64,000 nt of DNA from Thiomicrorhabdus sp. (lineage in GTDB: Bacteria > Pseudomonadota > Gammaproteobacteria > Thiomicrospirales > Thiomicrospiraceae). The DNA is taken from positions 310,001-374,000 of the forward strand of contig NZ_OY759719.1 of the NCBI RefSeq assembly GCF_963662555.1, given 5' to 3'. Under the pieces are notes generated by a model. It did no database searches, was not told the DNA's origin, and worked only from the letters and a program-made list of their open reading frames with translations. A program made the position numbers and the translations under genes. This document shows, piece by piece, positions 46,404-55,355 of the stretch (positions are counted from its first letter, which is position 1; every line of letters begins with the position of its first letter).

Positions 46404-46576
46404 ATAAAGTTCATAACGTTTCAATATAGACATCATAAAAAGATGTAAACCTATCGCTTAATCTTAGCTATAAACTAAAGGTGTTTATTGTGTGAAATCA
46501 TTTCATTCATACAATGAACTCTAGATAAAAATTTAAAACCGGGTAAGCGGCTACAAAAATAAAGGAAGCTCCAAAA

Positions 46577-48253
46577 ATGTCTGACATTGAAATTGCACAA
46601 AATGCCAAGATGAAGCCAATTATAAACTTAGCGGATGAACTGTTTGGTATTCCAGCCGCTGAGTTAGACCCTTATGGTCACTATAAAGCTAAGCTCTCTT
46701 TAGAGTATGTTGACAGCCTGTCTCATCAAAAAGAAGAAGGTAAACTTATTCTGGTTACCGCTATTAGCCCAACCCCTGCCGGTGAAGGTAAAACCACGAC
46801 CACCGTTGGTTTAGGTGACGCCTTAAATCGTATTGGTAAAAAAACCATTATGTGTTTGCGTGAGCCATCATTAGGCCCATGTTTTGGTATGAAAGGTGGT
46901 GCAGCAGGTGGTGGCTATTCGCAGGTCGTTCCAATGGAAGACATTAACCTGCACTTTACCGGCGACTTTCACGCCATTGGTGTAGCCCACAACCTACTTT
47001 CTGCCATGATTGATAACCATATCAATCACGGTAACGCCCTAGATATTGACCCCCGTCGTATTAAATGGAAACGTGTCGTCGATATGAATGACCGTGCTTT
47101 GCGTAATATCACCATTGGTCAAGGTGGCCCGGCAAACGGTTATTTACGTGAAGATGGTTACGATATTGTTGTAGCCTCTGAAGTAATGGCCATTTTATGT
47201 TTGGCGACCAATCGTGCGGACTTAAAAGAGCGTTTAGGACGTATTATTATTGGTTATAAAACTGACCGTGTAACACCTGTATATGCCAGTGACTTAAAAG
47301 CTCATGGTGCTATGGCCGCTTTATTAAAAGATGCCATTAAACCGAATATCGTACAAACTTTAGAGAACAATATTGCCATTGTTCATGGTGGTCCATTTGC
47401 CAATATTGCACACGGCTGTAACTCCGTTACCGCTACTCAAACCGCTTTAAAACTGGCCGATTATGCCGTTACCGAAGCAGGTTTTGGTGCCGATTTAGGA
47501 GCTGAGAAATTTTTAAATATTAAATGTCGCTCTGCTAAATTATCACCCTCAGCAGTGGTTATTGTGGCAACCGTTCGTGCCCTTAAATTTCACGGTGGCG
47601 TAGAAAGAGACCATTTAAACCAAGAAAACTTAGAAGCTTTAGAAAATGGCTTTGAAAACCTTGAAAGACATCTACACAATGTAACCCAAAACTTTAAGTT
47701 ACCTGCGGTAGTGTGCATTAACCATTTTACTTTTGATACTGACGAAGAAACCAGCTTACTGATCAAAAAGGTAGAAGCTTTAGGTGTCAAATGCATTATT
47801 TCAAAACATTGGGCCGAAGGCGGTGCTGGTGCTGAAGAGTTAGCACATGCGGTAGTTGAGTTGGCCGAAAACCATACAGCCGGCTTTGAATACCTCTACG
47901 ACAGTGAAATGCCACTTTGGGATAAAATTGAGACCATTGCTACCAAAATGTATGGGGCTAGCGGCATCTCTGCCAATGCCAAAGTAAAGGCAGAAATTGA
48001 ACGAATTCAACCTAAATATGGCAACTTGCCGATTTGTATGGCAAAAACTCAAATGTCATTCTCTACTAACCCTATGGCAAAAGGTGCCCCAAGTGGTCAT
48101 GTGGTAGAAATCAGTGATATTAAACTCGAAAACGGTGCCGGTTTTATTGTTGCCATTGCAGGTGACATGATGACCATGCCTGGCCTACCAAAAGTACCAA
48201 CCGCTGAACGTATTGATATTGACGATGCGGGTGTAATTACTGGTTTATTTTAA
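46577..48253 (+). CDS. fhs: Formate-tetrahydrofolate ligase
   Basis: A 558-residue enzyme that makes 10-formyl-THF from formate, THF and ATP. Diagnostic stretches are [18 protein letters not shown] (nucleotide loop, near residue 66), [39 protein letters not shown] and [18 protein letters not shown] strong AAAGGAAG lies before the start. Length is typical. It is next to glycolate/glyoxylate genes, where glycine and serine exchange C1 units, so a shared C1-salvage role is plausible though other uses (purines) exist. A terminator follows. Confidence 0.95.
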   Translation: MSDIEIAQNAKMKPIINLADELFGIPAAELDPYGHYKAKLSLEYVDSLSHQKEEGKLILVTAISPTPAGEGKTTTTVGLGDALNRIGKKTIMCLREPSLGPCFGMKGGAAGGGYSQVVPMEDINLHFTGDFHAIGVAHNLLSAMIDNHINHGNALDIDPRRIKWKRVVDMNDRALRNITIGQGGPANGYLREDGYDIVVASEVMAILCLATNRADLKERLGRIIIGYKTDRVTPVYASDLKAHGAMAALLKDAIKPNIVQTLENNIAIVHGGPFANIAHGCNSVTATQTALKLADYAVTEAGFGADLGAEKFLNIKCRSAKLSPSAVVIVATVRALKFHGGVERDHLNQENLEALENGFENLERHLHNVTQNFKLPAVVCINHFTFDTDEETSLLIKKVEALGVKCIISKHWAEGGAGAEELAHAVVELAENHTAGFEYLYDSEMPLWDKIETIATKMYGASGISANAKVKAEIERIQPKYGNLPICMAKTQMSFSTNPMAKGAPSGHVVEISDIKLENGAGFIVAIAGDMMTMPGLPKVPTAERIDIDDAGVITGLF

Positions 48254-48256
48254 ATT

Positions 48257-48272
48257 TTACCAGGCCTGGTAA
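48257..48272. repeat. Perfect palindrome TTACCAGGCCTGGTAA after fhs
   Basis: A full copy 4 bp after the fhs stop codon and 10 bp before the terminator stem. Confidence 0.9.
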
Positions 48273-48282
48273 CTCTCAATAT

Positions 48283-48305
48283 AAAGGGCTTTTTAGCCCT
48301 TTTTT
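48283..48305 (+). terminator. Rho-independent terminator of fhs
   Basis: AAAGGGCT (48283-48290), TTTT loop, AGCCCTTT (48295-48302), then a T run to 48305. Confidence 0.9.
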
Positions 48306-48556
48306 GCTTTCTACAGCCCTTTCTATAGCTTTTAACTTTCCCTAACATGTTACAGTTAATTACTTCATTAGAAATGCGATTCATAAAATACTTTGCAACC
48401 TAATATATAAGTAAACGCTGTAAACATTTTCTTATTTCTCAAAAGGTTAGCTTAATAAGTGGCATCTTGTTTGCTTTTAAGTTTTTATTCAATTTTAATA
48501 ACTTCATATTCATTAGCACATAGTGGCTAACTAGGAATATAAATAGGATTGTAATT

Positions 48557-51550
48557 ATGCGCAACAATCAGCCCGTTACTCAAAAAGAATACAAGCTACG
48601 AACAGATGCTTTATTGGTGTCTCATACCGATTTAAAAGGCACCATTACTTATGCGAATGAAGCCTTTGTAGAGGCCAGCGGTTATGGCTATGAAGAGTTA
48701 TTAGGGGAACCGCACAACCTATTACGTCATCCAGATGTACCAGAGCAAGTATTTGCCGACTTTTGGGGCACAATTCAAGCTGGACGTCCTTGGCATCAAA
48801 TTGTTAAGAACCGTCGCAAAAATGGTGATCATTACTGGGTTGAAGCCAATGCCACACCCATTATTGAAAATAATGAAATCACTGGTTATATGAGTGTGCG
48901 AACACCTGCAACAGATGAACAAATTAAAGCAGCTGAAGCCGCGTATCAAGCCGTTGCAAATAAGAAAATAAAATTACGCCATGGCGAAGTAGATAACTTA
49001 TATCGCCGTTATAACCCGTTAGCTCATTGGCCACCTTTAGTAACCTTAATTCCATCAGTCTTACTGGCTATTTCTAATGAAATCTATGCTTTTGTTTTTA
49101 ATGATACAAACACAACATTAAATGACCTTGTCATTTTTATGACGCTACTCTCAACTGTGCATGTAATTTATTATTTAAATCGCATCAAAGGTGCAATCGC
49201 TTCAATTGATGAAGTTGCCAATGGAAATCTTAACGGACAAATTAATACCCACGGTGCCAATACGGCCGGAACCATTAATAGACGAATTAAAACCTTACAA
49301 ATACGTTTAGGGGCACAAAAAAACGAAGTCATGACCGCAGCAAGACGCTCTATGCGTTTAGAGGCTGGTTTAGACAACCTTAATACCTACATTATGCTTG
49401 CTGATCAAACCGGTACTATTACCTACTTTAATGAATCTTTAAAAGGCTACTTAAAAAAACTCGAACCGACCATTCAGCAAGAAATTAAAGACTTTAAACT
49501 TGAAAAACTCTTAGGCAAAAATGTGGCTTGTTTGTTTGAAAAAAATAAACATATTATGGAAAAGCTTATTTTAATGAGCGAAGCTGAAGCCTTTAAATTT
49601 GAGTTCTTTGGTGCTCAATTACAACTACTGTTAACGCCTATTTATGACGCTAACAATCGACCACTAGGTGTGGTTATAGAGTGGCAAGATATCTTTCAAG
49701 AGCAATACGTACAACAAAGCATTGCCAAATTGGTTGACGACGCTAGTCAAGGTCGCCTGCACTCTAGAGTAAATACAGAACAATTAGAAGGCTTTTATAG
49801 AACCTTAGCAGAGGATATTAACCATTTAATGGATGGTCTGCAAAATACTCTACAAGACATCTCTATTTTAATTGGTGGGCTTTCTGGCAAAGATTTAACC
49901 ATTACCCCACAAGGTGAGCATGAAGGTCAATATGGCTGGACAATAAAAAACTTAGTTAAAGGAATTCAATCACTACGTGAATCATTTTGCAGAGTTAACA
50001 CCCAAGCTACTGAGGTAACGCAGTCTGCAGAACATGTAGCAAAAAGTAACCAAGAACTGGCTCAGTCAATTAAAAACCAAAGCCGAGAACTTATAAACAC
50101 CTCATCTTCAATGCGTTCTTTAACCGAAACCGTTACGCATACAGCACAGCAAGCCACAGTTTCTAATGAGCTTGCATTACAAACCCAAAATGATGTTGAA
50201 CTTGGTAACCAAAGCATGCAAGAGACCATCTTAGCCATGCAGGAAATCGAACAAGTTAGCCAGCAAATTACCGGAATTGTCACCCTCATTGATAGCATTG
50301 CATTTCAAACCAACTTATTAGCTCTAAACGCTGCCGTTGAAGCGGCAAGAGCGGGGGAACATGGTCGTGGTTTTGCCGTAGTTGCAGGTGAAGTCAGAAA
50401 CCTAGCCCAAAAATCAGCAGAAGCGGCTAAAGAAATTAAGACATTAATTGATACAACCGCAGATAAAATTGCTCATGGTACCGCCAAGGTACAAAACACG
50501 GGTGATTCACTGCAAGAGATTATTAAGCAAGTACATCAAATGTCAGAAAACATTTCTAGCATTGCAGAAAATGCACAATCACAGTCTCAACAAATTGAGG
50601 AAGTAAATGAGACCGTGCGTATTTTAAATAAAGCGGCTGATCATAATTCAACTTTAGTCATGGAAAACTCTTCATTAGCCGACTACCTCAGCGAAGTGGC
50701 TGAAAATATGGATGATTTAGTAGGAGCCTTTGAACTAGGAAACTGTGAAGAACTTAAGTCATCTAATGAACAGATAACTAAAGAATCTTTAATTTTAGTA
50801 GTGGACGATAATATATCTAATTTAAAAGTAGCGAGCATGTTCCTGCAAAAATCAGGCTATGAGACTAGAACAGCTACCAACGGTAGAGAGGCCATCATCC
50901 AATGCAAACGTTATAATCCTAGAGCCATTTTAATGGATATAGAGATGCCAGTTATGGATGGCCTTCAGGCAAGTAAAGAGTTGCGTAATAGCGGTTATTC
51001 CAATCCTATTTTAGCTTATACAGGGCATTCAGATTCATACCAAAAAACCATTGAAGAAGCCGGTATGAATGACATTATTCATAAGCCATTAAATATTGAG
51101 CATCTTACTCAATCTCTTATGGCATACAGCGTTCAACCGAACAGCACTAGTAGTACCGTCGTCTTAACTAAACGCCAACAGATCATTGATCGCTCAGCAA
51201 CGGCTAAACAATACAGTGAAATGATAAAAGCCCACCTAGGTTGGAAACGAAAAATCCGCCACTTTATTGATGGTGCTGATATCGGTATGACTCAAGATTC
51301 AGCAACTGATTACACAGCTTGTGCATTAGGTAAATGGTATTACCAAGGTAGCGGGCAGCAATTGATGCACCTACCTATGATGAAACAGTTAGGTGAAGAG
51401 CATATGGAAATGCACAAACTCATTGGTCTAATCATGGACTCATTCCATATTGATGATTACGAAACCCTTGAAACTGCTATTGAAGCGATGGATAAACAAA
51501 GTGATAAGGTGGTAACATTGCTTAATGAATTAATTGATTACGAAGGTTAA
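48557..51550 (+). CDS. Aer-like chemoreceptor with C-terminal receiver and CZB domains
   Basis: A 997-residue methyl-accepting chemotaxis protein of unusual make-up. PAS domain (about 15-115, Aer-type [13 protein letters not shown]), two membrane segments (about 155-180 and 185-205), a second PAS-like part (about 270-385), HAMP-like linker, MCP signalling hairpin (about 480-720; [37 protein letters not shown]), receiver domain (about 745-865; VVDDN, phosphoacceptor Asp in LMDIEMP at about 793, HKPL lysine) and a CZB domain with HLGW (about 892), CALGKW (about 921) and HMEMH (about 948). A receiver and a CZB fused after the signalling hairpin allow phosphorylation and zinc to feed back on one receptor; that is inference. 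Confidence 0.88.
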   Translation: MRNNQPVTQKEYKLRTDALLVSHTDLKGTITYANEAFVEASGYGYEELLGEPHNLLRHPDVPEQVFADFWGTIQAGRPWHQIVKNRRKNGDHYWVEANATPIIENNEITGYMSVRTPATDEQIKAAEAAYQAVANKKIKLRHGEVDNLYRRYNPLAHWPPLVTLIPSVLLAISNEIYAFVFNDTNTTLNDLVIFMTLLSTVHVIYYLNRIKGAIASIDEVANGNLNGQINTHGANTAGTINRRIKTLQIRLGAQKNEVMTAARRSMRLEAGLDNLNTYIMLADQTGTITYFNESLKGYLKKLEPTIQQEIKDFKLEKLLGKNVACLFEKNKHIMEKLILMSEAEAFKFEFFGAQLQLLLTPIYDANNRPLGVVIEWQDIFQEQYVQQSIAKLVDDASQGRLHSRVNTEQLEGFYRTLAEDINHLMDGLQNTLQDISILIGGLSGKDLTITPQGEHEGQYGWTIKNLVKGIQSLRESFCRVNTQATEVTQSAEHVAKSNQELAQSIKNQSRELINTSSSMRSLTETVTHTAQQATVSNELALQTQNDVELGNQSMQETILAMQEIEQVSQQITGIVTLIDSIAFQTNLLALNAAVEAARAGEHGRGFAVVAGEVRNLAQKSAEAAKEIKTLIDTTADKIAHGTAKVQNTGDSLQEIIKQVHQMSENISSIAENAQSQSQQIEEVNETVRILNKAADHNSTLVMENSSLADYLSEVAENMDDLVGAFELGNCEELKSSNEQITKESLILVVDDNISNLKVASMFLQKSGYETRTATNGREAIIQCKRYNPRAILMDIEMPVMDGLQASKELRNSGYSNPILAYTGHSDSYQKTIEEAGMNDIIHKPLNIEHLTQSLMAYSVQPNSTSSTVVLTKRQQIIDRSATAKQYSEMIKAHLGWKRKIRHFIDGADIGMTQDSATDYTACALGKWYYQGSGQQLMHLPMMKQLGEEHMEMHKLIGLIMDSFHIDDYETLETAIEAMDKQSDKVVTLLNELIDYEG

Positions 51551-51621
51551 CAAAATGGTGGATAACAGACCATGACCTTTACATTAATCAATTGAGTTAA
51601 TTGATTATGTTTTTAAATAAT

Positions 51622-51643
51622 CAGCCCCCCGTTTAGGGGGGTT
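51622..51643 (+). terminator. Terminator after the chemoreceptor gene
   Basis: CAGCCCCCC (51622-51630), loop GTTTA, GGGGGGTTG gives a G/C-rich stem (one G-T pair); only a modest T run (TCTATTT) follows. A second hairpin, TAATCAATT/AATTGATTA (51585-51607), lies just before it. Confidence 0.65.
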
Positions 51644-51660
51644 GTCTATTTAAGACTAAT

Positions 51661-51687
51661 GAGATCTTTGCACTCGTGCAAAGTCTC
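51661..51687. mobile_element. Minimal MITE-like hairpin (27 bp)
   Basis: GAGATCTTTGCAC and GTGCAAAGTCTC face each other with TC between them. It contains only the two ends of the GAGACCTTTGCACGA element, with one substitution and one missing base, so it is a deletion derivative or a bare end-to-end fusion. Confidence 0.7.
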
Positions 51688-51791
51688 TGTATCAATATTC
51701 AGGATAATGCTTTAAATCTATACAAAGATTTCTCATAGATTTAAAAAATGTGTTTAGATATCTGCCAAATAAATATCGAAAGGATATTACT

Positions 51792-52772
51792 GTGTCTGAA
51801 GTAGCACCTACCCAGTTAGCATCTCAATTTCAAGCGTTAAAAACGCAACTCAACCAACACATCATTGGTCAATCGCACCTAACAGAACGACTTTTAATTG
51901 CTCTATTATCTGATGGTCATTTATTGGTAGAGGGCCCACCAGGCCTGGCAAAAACTAAAGCCATTAAAGTGCTTTCTGAAATGCTTGAAGGCGGTTTTCA
52001 CCGTATCCAGTTTACTCCTGATTTACTTCCTTCAGACATAACAGGTACCGATATTTATCGCCCAGAAACAGGGGAATTTGTTTTTCAATCTGGACCAATT
52101 TTTCATAATTTGATCTTGGCAGATGAAATTAACCGTGCACCTGCAAAAGTTCAAGCCGCACTGCTAGAAGCAATGGCCGAAGGTCAGGTGAGTATTGGTA
52201 AACGTAGCTTGCCAATGGAAAAACTGTTTATGGTTATGGCCACCCAAAACCCGCTTGAACAAGAAGGAACCTACCCTTTACCAGAAGCCCAGCTAGACCG
52301 TTTTATGATGCACGTTAACGTTGACTATCCAAATGCCGAAAGTGAACATCAAATTTTAAAACTGGTTGAAGATGAAGCACGTCAAGCAAATCAACAGCCT
52401 AGTTTTTCCCCCATGAGTCAAAATGATCTATTTGCTGCACGTGAAGAAATTTTGAACTTACACATGGCAGAATCAATCAAAACCTATATTGTTGAACTGG
52501 TTATGGCAACCCGTGAACCTAAACGTTATGGCGAAGCATTAGCCAGTTGCATTAGTGTTGGAGTAAGCCCACGTGCAACAATTGCATTATCACGCTGTGC
52601 TCGCAGTCATGCTTGGTTAAGTGGTAAAAACTTTGTGAGCCCAGATGATGTTCAAGCAGTGATTCACGATGTATTTCGTCACCGATTAATTCTGGATTTT
52701 GAAGCCGAAGCTCAAGGCATTACCGCAGATGATATCATTGACCAAATTCTTAATTTTGTGCCAGCAACTTAA
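51792..52772 (+). CDS. MoxR-family AAA+ ATPase
   Basis: About 326 residues. An in-frame GTG at 51750 is also open, but AAAGGA sits 7 nt before the GTG at 51792 (MSEVAPTQ), so that start is preferred. Walker A is EGPPGLAKTK, Walker B is ILADEINRAP, and the MoxR segment QNPLEQEGTYPLPEAQLDRFMMHV is clear. It is the first gene of the Bat-type operon; MoxR ATPases act as chaperones with von Willebrand factor A proteins. The Walker A codons contain CCACCAGGCCTGGCA, a near copy of the window palindrome, the only copy seen in a catalytic motif. Confidence 0.9.
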   Translation: MSEVAPTQLASQFQALKTQLNQHIIGQSHLTERLLIALLSDGHLLVEGPPGLAKTKAIKVLSEMLEGGFHRIQFTPDLLPSDITGTDIYRPETGEFVFQSGPIFHNLILADEINRAPAKVQAALLEAMAEGQVSIGKRSLPMEKLFMVMATQNPLEQEGTYPLPEAQLDRFMMHVNVDYPNAESEHQILKLVEDEARQANQQPSFSPMSQNDLFAAREEILNLHMAESIKTYIVELVMATREPKRYGEALASCISVGVSPRATIALSRCARSHAWLSGKNFVSPDDVQAVIHDVFRHRLILDFEAEAQGITADDIIDQILNFVPAT

Positions 52773-52861
52773 TGGTTTTTCACTCTGAGTAAGTGATGAA
52801 ATGATGCAAAAACATCTCACAATATCAAATTTTCAACTTGTTGATCAGCAAGGTTTTTATT

Positions 52862-53794
52862 ATGTCTGAAACTCAGCAAGAAACATCACTCTATAGTGAA
52901 TTGAAAGATTTGGTGGCTTTTCGGTTTCACGTGAAACAAAAGAAACTGAGTCATCAACAAAATAACATAGCCACTAGCAGCGGTAATCATCTTGCGGTAA
53001 AAAAAGGCCGAGGGATGACATTTAGCGAAGTACGTCAATACCAACCAGGTGACGATATTCGTTATATTGATTGGCGAGTGACTGCTCGCACTCAAAAAAC
53101 TCATACCAAGGTTTTTGTTGAGGAGCATGAACGCCCTACAGTTATAGTCACAGAGCAAACACCTCACTTATTTTTTGGTTCACAGGTGCGTTTAAAAACC
53201 GCACAAGCGTTAAATATATCAGCAATTTTAGCTTGGATATCATTGGCCCATAATGAACGTGTTGGCGGCATCTGTTTTAATCATATGCAAAATGTCTGGA
53301 TACCGCCTAAACGAAATCAACAAACCGTATTGCAGCTACTACAAAAAAGCATTGATATGCAAAGCCAAATGAGCAAACCAACCGCTCCAGACACTAAAGC
53401 CTGGGTAGATACTCTGCAACAGCTTCTTAAGGTCAATAAACCCGGAAATAAAGTCTTTTTAGTGGGCGATATGATTCAACTAGCCCAACATGCATCACCT
53501 TTATTGCGTAAGCTGAAAAAAAATACCGATGTAACCGCAATTCACATTTACGACAACCTTGAAAAAAATCTTCCCAAACTAGGTTGGCTAAGCATGACCA
53601 AAAGTTTTACAAGCGAAAAATTAGTGAAGCTAGATAGCTTTAGATCAAAGACTCGCGATGCTTATCATTCGTTATACCAAGATCAGTGGCAAAATACGCA
53701 AGATGTCTTTTCTAAACTCACTATTCCGCTGGTTGAGATAGGCACTCACCAAGAGCCATTAATGAGCTTAGTACATCACAAACTGATTCAGTAA
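52862..53794 (+). CDS. DUF58 domain protein
   Basis: About 310 residues. The frame opens at 52838, but ATG at 52862 (MSETQQETS) has AAGG at good spacing and is preferred. GMTFSEVRQYQPGDDIRYIDWRVTARTQKTHTKVFVEEHERP is the DUF58 signature; the end is a VWA-like fold. It lies between moxR and the VWA genes, the usual order in Bat-type operons. A parS-like palindrome (52923) lies in its codons for FRFHVKQ. Its biochemical role is not known for certain. Confidence 0.85.
   Translation: MSETQQETSLYSELKDLVAFRFHVKQKKLSHQQNNIATSSGNHLAVKKGRGMTFSEVRQYQPGDDIRYIDWRVTARTQKTHTKVFVEEHERPTVIVTEQTPHLFFGSQVRLKTAQALNISAILAWISLAHNERVGGICFNHMQNVWIPPKRNQQTVLQLLQKSIDMQSQMSKPTAPDTKAWVDTLQQLLKVNKPGNKVFLVGDMIQLAQHASPLLRKLKKNTDVTAIHIYDNLEKNLPKLGWLSMTKSFTSEKLVKLDSFRSKTRDAYHSLYQDQWQNTQDVFSKLTIPLVEIGTHQEPLMSLVHHKLIQ
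52923..52938. other. parS-like site, 15 of 16 match, inside the DUF58 gene
   Basis: GGTTTCACGTGAAACA differs from TGTTTCACGTGAAACA only in the first base, and GTTTCACGTGAAAC is a perfect 14-bp palindrome. Sites this close to consensus are usually bound by ParB and lie near the replication origin. It is the best of three such sites in the window. Confidence 0.65.
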
Positions 53795-53806
53795 CAGAGT
53801 GCCATT

Positions 53807-54325
53807 ATGAAAGATATGCAAACCCAACAGGCTCTACTTGAACAACTTAAAGACATACAGTTGCCAGACCCGGTTGGCTGGTGGCCACTTGCTTTTAGTT
53901 GGTGGATTCTAATCTTTAGTATTACCTCAATTTTAGTGGGTATAGCTTGGTATTATCTTGATTTAAAACGCCGTAATATCTATCGCAGAACCGCCATTGC
54001 CTATATTGATGAGATTTTGCAACAATCCGAATTATCAGATAACGATAAAATCGCTGCAATCAATGCTACGCTAAAACGCGTTGCATTAACGGCCTATGGA
54101 CGTTTAGTTACCGCCTCTTTATACGATCAAGCTTGGTTAAATTTTTTATCAGAAACCGCAAGTTACATCCCTCAACCCGATCATTTACAAGAGGTATTAA
54201 ACCTAGCTTATAAACCAAAAGATGAGAATGAAATAGCCGACTCCCAAAATAAAATCTCATCCAAGCAAGCAGTCGATATTTGGCAAGAATACGCAAAAAA
54301 GTGGATTAAAGGACATCATCAATAA
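53807..54325 (+). CDS. DUF4381 membrane protein of the Bat operon
   Basis: A 172-residue protein with the DUF4381 opening LKDIQLPDPVGWWPLAFSWWILI and one membrane segment (about 30-50), followed by a soluble region with helices. It lies 12 bp after the DUF58 gene and overlaps the next gene by one base (TAATG). In Bat operons it accompanies the VWA proteins; its function is not known. Confidence 0.78.
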   Translation: MKDMQTQQALLEQLKDIQLPDPVGWWPLAFSWWILIFSITSILVGIAWYYLDLKRRNIYRRTAIAYIDEILQQSELSDNDKIAAINATLKRVALTAYGRLVTASLYDQAWLNFLSETASYIPQPDHLQEVLNLAYKPKDENEIADSQNKISSKQAVDIWQEYAKKWIKGHHQ

Positions 54326-55350
54326 TGCAGTGGCACAACCTGATTGAAACACTTAGTAATCTCAGTTTTATCTGGCCTTGGATGTTAGCTTTTTTGCCAC
54401 TTCCTTGGATCATTAGCCGCGTCATTAAACCTGCTCAAAAACAACATACACCACTGCTAGCACCACAAATCATTGCCCGTATTGAAGACCAACTCCCTGC
54501 CGAAAACCTAGTTGAAGCCAACCAATCTTCTTCAAAAATGCCCTTTTTAGCGATCTTAATGTGGATTAGCTTAATTGTTGCCTCGACCAGACCAGTAATT
54601 TACTCAGATACCACACCTTTTCAAATCAGCGGTAAAGAGATTATTTTGGCGGTAGATTTATCTGGCAGCATGCAAAAAGAAGATATGTATTTAGACGGTA
54701 ATGAAGTCAATCGCTTAGTCGCCGTAAAATCCGTTGTCTCTGACTTTATCGCTCACCGTAAGGGTGACCGAATGGGGCTAATCGTATTTGGTACCCAAGC
54801 TTTTTTACAAAGCCCATTAACTTACGATTTAAATACGGTAAACACCCTGCTTAAAGAAGCACAAATTGGTATGGCAGGTAATAACACCGCCATTGGTGAT
54901 GCCATAGGTCTCACACTTAAACATTTATATAAATCTAAAACAGGCCACAGTGCAGTGCTAATTCTGTTAACCGATGGCTCAAACACCGCAGGTAAAGTTG
55001 ATCCTCTTGACGCGGCCAAAAAAGCCAAAGAGATGGGCTTAAAAATTTATACCGTGGGCGTAGGTATGGTCAAGTCTAGAACGGGTTTAGATATATTTAT
55101 GAACAATAAATCGGATATGGACATTGATACTCTTACCAAAATTGCCGACACCACTGGTGGTAAGTTTTTTCAGGCAAATGATACTAAACAGTTAGCTCAA
55201 ATCTACCAACATATTAATAAACTAGAATCGGTAGAACATAATGTTTACAACTACCGTATGCGTACCGAATATTATCCTTGGCCACTAGGTTTGGCATTTA
55301 TTCTAAGCCTATTATTGGCTTGGTCACAACTACGAAAAATGGGGGCTTAA
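54325..55350 (+). CDS. VWA-domain membrane protein, BatA-like
   Basis: A 341-residue protein with an N-terminal membrane pair, a VWA domain with an intact MIDAS motif LAVDLSGSMQKEDM (near residue 110) and a C-terminal membrane segment (YYPWPLGLAFILSLLLAW). It is coupled to the DUF4381 gene by a one-base overlap and is followed 5 bp later by a second VWA gene. Bat proteins help aerobic and oxidative stress tolerance in Bacteroides; the role here is inferred. Confidence 0.85.
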   Translation: MQWHNLIETLSNLSFIWPWMLAFLPLPWIISRVIKPAQKQHTPLLAPQIIARIEDQLPAENLVEANQSSSKMPFLAILMWISLIVASTRPVIYSDTTPFQISGKEIILAVDLSGSMQKEDMYLDGNEVNRLVAVKSVVSDFIAHRKGDRMGLIVFGTQAFLQSPLTYDLNTVNTLLKEAQIGMAGNNTAIGDAIGLTLKHLYKSKTGHSAVLILLTDGSNTAGKVDPLDAAKKAKEMGLKIYTVGVGMVKSRTGLDIFMNNKSDMDIDTLTKIADTTGGKFFQANDTKQLAQIYQHINKLESVEHNVYNYRMRTEYYPWPLGLAFILSLLLAWSQLRKMGA

Positions 55351-55355
55351 TAAAG

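Larger units (their letters stand above)
48254..48556. other. 303-bp gap with palindrome, terminator and chemoreceptor leader
   Basis: It holds a perfect palindrome copy (48257-48272), a strong terminator (48283-48305) and an AT-rich leader for the chemoreceptor gene. I see no extra gene and no clear sigma-28-type promoter. Confidence 0.55.

Noticed and set aside
46404..46576. A folate or other riboswitch before fhs
   Set aside because: No conserved aptamer pattern was recognisable; only a normal leader with a strong ribosome site.
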